Part shown: in pieces, positions 25,887-32,258 of the stretch
Numbering within the stretch: position 1 is the first letter of the stretch
How the letters are laid out: each line of letters opens with the position of its first letter
IMG/VR virus record: IMGVR_UViG_3300036781_000821
Span: 27,888 to 91,887 of that record
Direction: 5' to 3' (one strand)
Source: a virus
Length of the DNA stretch: 64,000 bases
Made by a program: the position numbers and the translations under genes
Notes under the pieces: model-generated
The model's input: the letters and a program-made list of their open reading frames with translations, nothing else
Databases searched by the model: none
What the model was told of the DNA's origin: nothing

Positions 25887-26239
25887 TATTTGCCGCCTTT
25901 GGTTTGTTGTTGATCCTTCGGCCCATCGAGGAGAATCACGCGATCCACCACGACCGCTAGACGGCTATGACGCACCTGGTCTTGGCCGTCCCACACCTTC
26001 TTGACGAGATGGCCCTCGATGAACACACCCTTGCCCTTCTTCACGTACTTCTCGAAGATGTCGGAGGTCTTGCCCCACGCCTCGAAGTCGATGAAGTTCA
26101 CGCCACGCTCGCGGGTATCCCCTTGACCCACGGTGTAGTTCACGCCGAGCGAACCCGTCGTGACCTTGCTGCTCTTGGTTGTTCTCGTTTCGGGATCGGC
26201 GGCCACGTGGCCGGCCAACTGCACTTTGTTGTAGTCCAC
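25886..26239 (-). CDS. ssb: Single-stranded DNA-binding protein (first copy)
   Basis: GTG at 26239 follows AAGGAAG closely and opens DYNKVQLAGHVAADPE, the start of the OB-fold. FIDFEAWGKTSDIFEKYVKKG and VFIEGHLVKKVWDG match the SSB core. The product is about 117 aa and lacks the usual acidic DDIPF tail, unlike the second SSB at 26.8 kb. It coats ssDNA in replication or, given the relaxase, transferred plasmid DNA. Confidence 0.85.
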   Translation of the reverse strand: MDYNKVQLAGHVAADPETRTTKSSKVTTGSLGVNYTVGQGDTRERGVNFIDFEAWGKTSDIFEKYVKKGKGVFIEGHLVKKVWDGQDQVRHSRLAVVVDRVILLDGPKDQQQTKGGK

Positions 26240-26252
26240 TTGCTTCCTTCGG

Positions 26253-26747
26253 TTAGAGGTTGATGCCGAGTATGTACATGCCGATGAAGGCCACAATCCC
26301 GCCCACGACCTTGGCGGCTCTCACGATGCCGGGAATGAGCGCGATGGGAACGCACTCTTCGAGTGCGGGAACTTCATCCGGGCAGTACTTGGCGATTACG
26401 TAGTCGATTTGGCGAATGGCGGCATCTGCCGTCTTGCGCGAACCCATATCCCACGCATCCACTTCATTTTCTGGTTGCCAACTTAGGGAGTACCAGATTT
26501 CCTGTAGAGCATTAAGCTGCTCTGCGTCACGCAACGCAATACTAGCCTCATGTCCGTTTACATTCAAATAGAGCGCCTCTCCTATGTGGGACACTCCCTT
26601 AAGTTCGCGCATCCAACCAACGATGCAACATGAGTGAATTTGCATATGAGGAATTGGGCGCGGATTTGTCATCCATAAACACGCAGGATTCGCGTCGATC
26701 ATCCCGCGCACCTGCAACAACGTTTTCTTATCAATTACTGGATTCAT
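26253..26747 (-). CDS. Hypothetical protein with C-terminal membrane helix, 164 aa
   Basis: ATG at 26747. A soluble N-terminal domain contains several Cys, Trp and His residues (MIDANPACLWMTNP, HSCCIVGWM) and the C-terminal 25 residues form a hydrophobic helix (VVGGIVAFIGMYILGI). Sits between the two SSB genes. No family recognised. Confidence 0.6.
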   Translation of the reverse strand: MNPVIDKKTLLQVRGMIDANPACLWMTNPRPIPHMQIHSCCIVGWMRELKGVSHIGEALYLNVNGHEASIALRDAEQLNALQEIWYSLSWQPENEVDAWDMGSRKTADAAIRQIDYVIAKYCPDEVPALEECVPIALIPGIVRAAKVVGGIVAFIGMYILGINL

Positions 26748-26769
26748 TGTTTTTCTTTCTGTTGGTTGT

Positions 26770-27186
26770 TTAAAACGGAATGTCATCGCCGCTTTCGTCT
26801 ACGGCTCGACCTTCCTCTGGCGGCGCTTCCTCTCGCCTTGGCTCGCGTTTCTGCGAATCAGGCGACGAGAGAAATTGAACCCGATCAGCGCGAATGCGTG
26901 TGCGGCTTTTCTTTTCACCACCGGATTCCCATTGCTCGGTTTTCAGCCGCCCTTCTACCAACACGGCCCGGCCCTTGGCGAGATATTCCTTGCAAGCTTC
27001 GGCTTGACTGCCCCAGACCTCCACCTCGCCCCAATAGACCTCTTCCTTCACCCCGCCGGAATCGGTTTTATATTTGTGGTTCACTGCCAGCCCAAAATTG
27101 GACACGGCAGTTCCTTTCGGCGTGTACTTGCATTCGGGGTCGCGGGTGAGATGCCCAACGAGAATGACGCGATTGTAATTAGGCAT
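26770..27186 (-). CDS. ssb: Single-stranded DNA-binding protein (second copy)
   Basis: ATG at 27186 opens MPNYNRVILVGHLTRDPE; VYWGEVEVWGSQAEACKEYLAKG is the typical second half of the OB-fold. The C-terminus ends DDIPF, the peptide that docks SSB-interacting proteins. About 138 aa. It overlaps the ERF gene by eight bases, so it probably works with the annealing protein in recombination. Confidence 0.92.
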   Translation of the reverse strand: MPNYNRVILVGHLTRDPECKYTPKGTAVSNFGLAVNHKYKTDSGGVKEEVYWGEVEVWGSQAEACKEYLAKGRAVLVEGRLKTEQWESGGEKKSRTRIRADRVQFLSSPDSQKREPRREEAPPEEGRAVDESGDDIPF

Positions 27187-27796
27187 TTTTGGCCGCGCCT
27201 TTCTTCTTGGGTTCCACACCAAGCCGTTTGGCGGTCGCGGCGTAGAGCGACGCGAAGTGGTTGAGTTCTTGCTGGCTCAGTTTGTCCTTTATCGCCGTCA
27301 CCATCTTGCTGGTGTTTTCCAAGTCACCCGCGCTTTCGGAGGCAAGGAACTTCGATTCGATGTCCTCTAGCTTGTCTTTCGACACCAAGCTTGGGACTGC
27401 TCGCTTCATCGCGCCCTCAGCATCGTCGTCTTCAGTCACAACCCCGACAATCGCAGCCAGTGAATAGCGCCGTGCGTAGGTAATTGCGGAACCGACAGCT
27501 TGCGGATCAGTCTTAACCGCCGTCATCGTCAGCGTCCCGCTAATAAACTGCCCGGATTTGTGCATGAGCACCGTCTCGACGCTCACCGTACCCGGCACAT
27601 CTTCGGGCGCGAATACCTGAGACACGGCCAGATCGTTTGCCGTCAACGCTTCCCGGCAAGCATCCGTGACGCTTTCCAAATCCGCATACTTCGACTTGAA
27701 GTAGGGATTGTCCGCATCCTTCAGGGCTTTCTTCACTGCTTTCTGCGTGAGCACCAACGCCGCAGCCAACTCTCCAATGGAATCGCTTCTATTCAT
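27179..27796 (-). CDS. erf: ERF-family single-strand annealing protein
   Basis: 205 aa. The ERF signature is clear: NPYFKSKYADLESV near residue 30 and DPQAVGSAITYARRYSLAAIVGV near residue 100, followed by EDDDA. ERF proteins anneal ssDNA in phage recombination and genome circularisation. Lys-rich C-terminus. Overlaps the SSB gene, an operon logic seen in many phages. Confidence 0.9.
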   Translation of the reverse strand: MNRSDSIGELAAALVLTQKAVKKALKDADNPYFKSKYADLESVTDACREALTANDLAVSQVFAPEDVPGTVSVETVLMHKSGQFISGTLTMTAVKTDPQAVGSAITYARRYSLAAIVGVVTEDDDAEGAMKRAVPSLVSKDKLEDIESKFLASESAGDLENTSKMVTAIKDKLSQQELNHFASLYAATAKRLGVEPKKKGAAKNA

Positions 27797-28554
27797 TACC
27801 GCGCTCCGATTGCGAGTTTGATGTCCTCTTCGAAGAACATTCCCGGCGTTTTCAGCGTCCCTGCCTCATCCAGCTTCAGCGCGGCTTGCACCTTCGACGC
27901 GCTCAGCGTGATGTCAAACAAATCGGGACGTGCAGCGAAGGCCAGCTTCGCGTCGACAACTTGGGCCTTGTACCGCTTCCGCAATTGAGTGCCCTTGGTC
28001 TGATTGGCTTGCGCTTCCAGTTCGCGTTGCTGGCTGGCTTGAATCTCCACAGCCGCACGGACGTTCACCTTGTCGAGCTTCTTTTCCAACTTCCCGCGCT
28101 CGGCTTCCGTGATTTGCTCGCTTTCCAGTTTCTTGCGGAGCTTTTCTTCCTCTGCGCGCGCGGCGGCGAGTGCTTCCTCACGCTTGCGCCGTTCTTCGGC
28201 CTCGACGCGCTCTTGTTCCTCGCGCTTTTGGCGCAGGAAACTCCCACAAGCATTCTGGAGGCGATTGACTTCCGCATCCACGTCCGCGGTGAAGGTTTTT
28301 GCCACGTTGTCGATTTCCTTGCCCAGCGCGAGCAAAGGTTCCTTAAGTTCCTTCCTCGTCGCTTCCACGCTGTTGCTCAGGGCTTTTAGGTCACGCACGA
28401 CTTCGACTGCGCTCTGTTGGGTTTCATCGTTGGTTACGGTCGTGATACTCGCGGCCCGAGTGGTCAACGCTTTTTTCTGGTCATCAGCTTCCTGCGTTAT
28501 GGCGATTGCAGGTGCTTTGAACCCCGGCTTCATTAACATCAGTTCCTTGCTCAT
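27796..28554 (-). CDS. Coiled-coil recombination-associated protein (DUF1351-like)
   Basis: 252 aa. A long charged coiled coil (residues about 95-175, rich in Glu, Arg and Lys) lies between an N-terminal helical part and a C-terminal alpha/beta part (LFDITLSASKVQAALKLDE). This layout and the place directly before ERF recall DUF1351-type proteins found with phage annealing systems. Probably a partner of the ERF/SSB pair. Confidence 0.55.
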   Translation of the reverse strand: MSKELMLMKPGFKAPAIAITQEADDQKKALTTRAASITTVTNDETQQSAVEVVRDLKALSNSVEATRKELKEPLLALGKEIDNVAKTFTADVDAEVNRLQNACGSFLRQKREEQERVEAEERRKREEALAAARAEEEKLRKKLESEQITEAERGKLEKKLDKVNVRAAVEIQASQQRELEAQANQTKGTQLRKRYKAQVVDAKLAFAARPDLFDITLSASKVQAALKLDEAGTLKTPGMFFEEDIKLAIGAR

Positions 28555-28564
28555 TTCGGTCTTT

Positions 28565-28648
28565 CTAGTTGAGTGCTGCCAATGCGATCAATGCGCCGAG
28601 GCACACGCCTAGCAGCACCGCATTGGTGAATTTGTTTATCGTTTGCAT
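28565..28648 (-). CDS. Tiny hydrophobic peptide, 27 aa
   Basis: ATG at 28648 to TAG; the peptide MQTINKFTNAVLLGVCLGAL continues as a single hydrophobic helix. A weak GGTAGGG lies upstream. It would be the first gene of the leftward early operon. Small but well placed. Confidence 0.4.
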   Translation of the reverse strand: MQTINKFTNAVLLGVCLGALIALAALN

Positions 28649-28684
28649 GGCGCGACCCTACCAGCCAGCAGCTCGGGGTCAAGT

Positions 28685-28711
28685 CTTTTTGAAAACTTTC
28701 TTTTCAAAAAG
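28685..28711. promoter_or_regulatory. Perfect 11-bp inverted repeat in the divergent early region
   Basis: Arms CTTTTTGAAAA and TTTTCAAAAAG around a 5-base CTTTC spacer. It lies exactly between the leftward recombination operon and the rightward zinc-ribbon/ArdC/ParB operon. This is the position and symmetry of an operator, though a bidirectional terminator is an alternative because the arms end in T runs on both strands. Confidence 0.6.
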
Positions 28712-28748
28712 TTCTTGCCTTCTGGTCTACGCTCTGCAAACTGAGCGC

Positions 28749-29039
28749 ATGAACGTACTCGATCAATTCGCCAACATCGCCAAGACTCACGGCGCAATCG
28801 CCGCATACAACGCTCGCAAGAGCCAACCCGAAAGAATGCCGCTTATGCTGTGCTGGCCCGTGGAGCAATGGCATTGCCAAGATTGCGGCCATAAATGGAC
28901 TACGCCGCCGAACGATCGCGCACAGGGCGAACCCGAGTGTCCCAAGTGTGCCAATCCCGAGGAACGCGACGAAGTACCCGCATCCGGCCCACGCTGGAAT
29001 GATCCACTGGCCCAGAACTGGCTTGGGGAGCGCGGTTAA
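28749..29039 (+). CDS. Small zinc-ribbon protein, 96 aa
   Basis: ATG at 28749 preferred over the far-upstream frame start, because it follows the inverted repeat and promoter-like region. Cys pairs WHCQDCGH and ECPKCANP about 20 residues apart make a zinc ribbon. Likely nucleic-acid binding; first gene of the plasmid-type operon. Confidence 0.6.
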   Translation: MNVLDQFANIAKTHGAIAAYNARKSQPERMPLMLCWPVEQWHCQDCGHKWTTPPNDRAQGEPECPKCANPEERDEVPASGPRWNDPLAQNWLGERG

Positions 29040-29061
29040 ACCATAAAACGGAAGGCACAGC

Positions 29062-29961
29062 ATGACCAAGGAAGCGCTCAGCCAGATCACGGACGTTCTT
29101 TTCGAGCGTCTTTGCGAGGCGATGGAATCCGGCGCGAACGACGATGTGAAAGCCGTTCTCAAGTCAATGAGCGCGTTTCACGACTACAGCTTTGCGAATG
29201 TCTGCCTCATCCTGAGCCAGTTCCCGAAGGCTACGAAGGTCGCGGGTTTCCGCACGTGGGAGAAATTCGACCGCCACGTGGTGAAAGGATCAAAGGGAAT
29301 CGGTATCCGGGTTCCCATGCGCTACAAGAAAGGCGAGGCGACCGAGGAGGAGCAAGCGACCGGAATCTTTTTCGGCGTTGGGCATGTGTTCGACATTTCC
29401 CAGACCGAGGGCGCACCACTCCCCGACTTTCACAGTGATCCGGTTAGGGGCGAACCCGCCGCATTGTTGGAGAAGTTGCGCGAGAACATCACCGCGAGCG
29501 GGATCAAGCTTGACTACGTTGAACACCTTGCTGGAGCCGAAGGTGTTTCCAAGGGCGGCGCGATTGCGATCAAAGACGGCCACGAACGCCCGAAAGACTT
29601 CGCCGTTCTTTGCCACGAATGGGCGCACGAACTCTTGCATAGGGATGGCAACCGCCACGCGCTGACCAAGACGCAAAAGGAAACGGAGGCCGAAGCGACT
29701 GCCTACATCGTCTCCACCGCAATCGGCCTCGATCTTGGCAACAGTTCCGCGAACTACATCGCGCTTTACAACGGCGACAAAGCCACGCTCAAAGCCAGCA
29801 TGGACAGGATTCAAAAAACCGCGCAGTTCATTTTGAAGGGGCTGGGTTACGGACGGCAGGAAGAACCCTACCACAGCACACGCCCCTCTTTAGCCCTCAG
29901 CCAAATAACCCCGGCGAGTTACGCCAACCCGCCACCAAAACAGAAAGAACCAGCAATATGA
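29062..29961 (+). CDS. ardC: ArdC-like antirestriction protein with zincin domain
   Basis: 299 aa. The N-terminal ~125 residues have the ArdC ssDNA-binding pattern (YSFANVCLILSQ, then GFRTWEKFDRHVVKGSKGI). Residues 185-189 HEWAH with downstream ETEAEATAYIV form a metallopeptidase (zincin) site. ArdC proteins protect incoming single-stranded plasmid DNA from host restriction. Its co-operonic ParB and the relaxase downstream support a mobile-plasmid lifestyle. Confidence 0.85.
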   Translation: MTKEALSQITDVLFERLCEAMESGANDDVKAVLKSMSAFHDYSFANVCLILSQFPKATKVAGFRTWEKFDRHVVKGSKGIGIRVPMRYKKGEATEEEQATGIFFGVGHVFDISQTEGAPLPDFHSDPVRGEPAALLEKLRENITASGIKLDYVEHLAGAEGVSKGGAIAIKDGHERPKDFAVLCHEWAHELLHRDGNRHALTKTQKETEAEATAYIVSTAIGLDLGNSSANYIALYNGDKATLKASMDRIQKTAQFILKGLGYGRQEEPYHSTRPSLALSQITPASYANPPPKQKEPAI

Positions 29962-31493
29962 CGACAGAACTACCCGTAAAGTCCCTCGAACCGTCCCCGA
30001 CGAACCCGAGGAAAACTATCGACAAAACCACAATCGCGGAACTGGCCGAGTCCATAAAGACAAACGGCCTCCTGCAGCCGCTTCTCGTCCGGCCCCTAGG
30101 CAAGAGCAAAGACCGCTATGAAGTAGTTTGCGGTAATCGCCGCTTGCTGGCCTTGCGGCAAACTGGCCTCGAAAAATGTCCGGTAACAGTCCGTGAGCTG
30201 ACCGACGAGGAAGCCGTCGACGCGCAGCAGGTCGAGAACTTGCAGCGCGAGGACGTGCCACCGCTCGAAGAGGGAGAGGCTTTCGCCGCACTGGTGAAAA
30301 AGTACAACGTGGAAATGGTCGCGTTCAAGGTGGGCAAGACTCCGGCGTTCATTCGCCGCCGCATCATGTTGACCAGACTAACGGGCGATGCCCGGACGCT
30401 CCTGCAAAAAGGCGAGTTGCCGATCAAGTCGGCAGAGATGATCGCCGGGATCGAGGACGAGAAAGCGCGAAAGGCATTGGTCGACGGTCTCCGATGGGCT
30501 GGGAAGTCGCCCGAGGATATAGCGGGAGCTATTCGCCAGACGATTCTTCAGAAGATCAGTAAGGCCCCGTTCGACACGCGCAAGGTTTACGGATGCGCCG
30601 ATGAGCAGCCGACAACCTGCGACGTTTGCCCGTTTAACACCGCAGCCAAGAGCGGTAGTCTGTTCCCCGAATTGGCGAAGGACGCGCAATGCACAAATGG
30701 CAAATGCTTCCGGGCAAAGACCGACGCGCATTACCAGATCAAGGTTGACGAACATTTGCAGAAAGGTGGGAGCAAGTTGGGCGAGCAGGATGCGAAGAAG
30801 TGCTGGCCGCGCAATTACTATAGCGGCGGGGACATGCCTGTCAGCGATCGCGCACCGTTCATCGAATTGAGTGTTGTGCAGCCGCTCTTCAAAAAGGCGA
30901 AGGTGGATTTGCCGAAGGATAAAGTGTTTATCGTTCGCAATCCGAGCACCCAGAAGGTTCACTACGTCGTCGCGCGGGATTTCGCTAGCAAGGTAATGCC
31001 CAAACCAAAGAAAGAGGAACCGACACGCAGCAGGGGAGAGTCTGCCGCCGCGAAGCTCAAGTACGAAATCGAAACCGCCGTGCGCGAGCAAGCGCAAGTG
31101 GCTTACGCGACGGAATTCGCAAAGCTGAAGGCGATTGACGGTAGAATCCACCGCGCACTCGCGAACATTCTTGGCGACGAAATCCATGGAAGCGATTGGG
31201 AATTGTTTGCCAAAGCTTTCGCAACCGAGACCCCTCCACAGGGCAAGGGCTACGATGCGGCGCAGAAGTGGGGCAAGAAATTCTTGGCAGGACTGGACAA
31301 GAATCAACTCCCGGCTTTCATCGTGTTGGCCATCGCCATGAAGGACTGCTATGGCGCGACACCGGAAATACGTGCATTGGCTACAGCCGCAGGAGTGGAT
31401 TGCAAGAAACTCGAAGCAAACGTAACCAAACAGGTCAAGGCTCAGCTTGCGGAGCGAAAGAATGCGGAACCCGCGACCAAGGCGGCAGCATGA
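29958..31493 (+). CDS. parB: ParB/RepB/Spo0J-family partition protein
   Basis: 511 aa. N-terminal ParB domain: SPTNPRKTIDK, LLQPLLVRPLGK, EVVCGNRRLLAL, QQVENLQREDVPPLEEGEAF, then an HTH (AFKVGKTPAFIRRRIMLTRL). A Cys-rich segment (TTCDVCPFNTA and CTNGKCF) and a Lys-rich C-terminus follow. ParB loads on centromere-like sites to segregate the replicon. No ParA is visible nearby, which is odd and may mean ParB acts in another role. ATGA overlap with ArdC. Confidence 0.88.
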   Translation: MTTELPVKSLEPSPTNPRKTIDKTTIAELAESIKTNGLLQPLLVRPLGKSKDRYEVVCGNRRLLALRQTGLEKCPVTVRELTDEEAVDAQQVENLQREDVPPLEEGEAFAALVKKYNVEMVAFKVGKTPAFIRRRIMLTRLTGDARTLLQKGELPIKSAEMIAGIEDEKARKALVDGLRWAGKSPEDIAGAIRQTILQKISKAPFDTRKVYGCADEQPTTCDVCPFNTAAKSGSLFPELAKDAQCTNGKCFRAKTDAHYQIKVDEHLQKGGSKLGEQDAKKCWPRNYYSGGDMPVSDRAPFIELSVVQPLFKKAKVDLPKDKVFIVRNPSTQKVHYVVARDFASKVMPKPKKEEPTRSRGESAAAKLKYEIETAVREQAQVAYATEFAKLKAIDGRIHRALANILGDEIHGSDWELFAKAFATETPPQGKGYDAAQKWGKKFLAGLDKNQLPAFIVLAIAMKDCYGATPEIRALATAAGVDCKKLEANVTKQVKAQLAERKNAEPATKAAA

Positions 31494-31693
31494 CCACGCC
31501 GCACCTTACCAGATGCCGTGTTTGCCGCTGCACAGAGGAACGTGCATGTAATCCACCATGTGCATGGGAGCGCGGAGAAGAAGACCTTTGCGACTCATGC
31601 GCGAAGGTTGTTCGAGCCGTAGCAGAGTGGCTTAACACAGGCCGCAGGCCGAGCTTCGCGGCCCTAAAACGAGAGGCTCAGAAGGCCGCATAG
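31490..31693 (+). CDS. Small Cys-rich protein, 67 aa
   Basis: ATG at 31490 overlaps the ParB stop (ATGA). Cys residues in RCRVCRCTEERACNPPC and LCDSC suggest a zinc-binding module, likely a DNA- or protein-binding accessory. Confidence 0.6.
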   Translation: MTTPHLTRCRVCRCTEERACNPPCAWERGEEDLCDSCAKVVRAVAEWLNTGRRPSFAALKREAQKAA

Positions 31694-31699
31694 AAATTT

Positions 31700-31815
31700 G
31701 CAGGTGCAGCAAGGTGGGTTACTGCCGCGACCGCGCTCCGAAGGCGCGGCGCGAAGTTCGGCAGGGGTTTGCGGTTTTTTTTCCCTGCTAGTCGGTTCAA
31801 ATCCGGCCACCTGCA
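31700..31815 (+). tRNA. Enlarged tRNA-like structure
   Basis: About 115 bases with a perfect seven-base acceptor stem (GCAGGTG with CACCTGC), a GCA/TGC D stem with GG in the loop, and a T arm (GTCGG, loop TTCAAAT, CCGGC) directly next to the 3' acceptor strand. Between them are a very stable GC-rich hairpin with a 7-base loop TCCGAAG and a second hairpin GCAGGG/CCCTGC with a T-rich loop. The geometry is tRNA-like but the anticodon arm is not standard (no T33), and no CCA is encoded. Confidence 0.4.
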
Positions 31816-31913
31816 TTTTCCGATTCGCGTTATTTCCGGCCTCTCACTTTTCGTTCTCGCTCCGGGCTGCTACGCAGTCCTCGCGCCGTTCGAGGCGCAG
31901 AATAACCACCGAA

Positions 31914-32258
31914 CTATTGCACAAGACACCGAGCTTCAATCTTTGCGATCTGCCATTTGTGCTTTGGCGTTTCGGCAAACTGGTCCATGCGCTGCCCCTC
32001 TTCGAGAACGTCCTGAACACGGCGTTCAAAAACGGTGTGAAGCGCGAGCAGGTTTTTGCCTGTGATCTTCACCAGCCAGTACGAGAATACGACCAAAACC
32101 ACATCGTCCTTGATTTCGCAGCCGCCGAATTGAAGCCACGGGAAAATCCAGCCCTCAGCCTTGTTAGCCTTTTTGAGCGTCAACGTCTCGCTCATCGTCG
32201 GAGCAGGCAACGCCTTGGGCATTACCCGGTCTGTCACTTTTGTTTCTAACGTATTCAT
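31914..32258 (-). CDS. Hypothetical protein linked to the relaxase, 114 aa
   Basis: Its ATG overlaps the stop of the relaxase gene (ATGA), so it is translated downstream of the relaxase. Mixed alpha/beta sequence with no recognised motif. Could be a transfer accessory protein. Confidence 0.6.
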   Translation of the reverse strand: MNTLETKVTDRVMPKALPAPTMSETLTLKKANKAEGWIFPWLQFGGCEIKDDVVLVVFSYWLVKITGKNLLALHTVFERRVQDVLEEGQRMDQFAETPKHKWQIAKIEARCLVQ

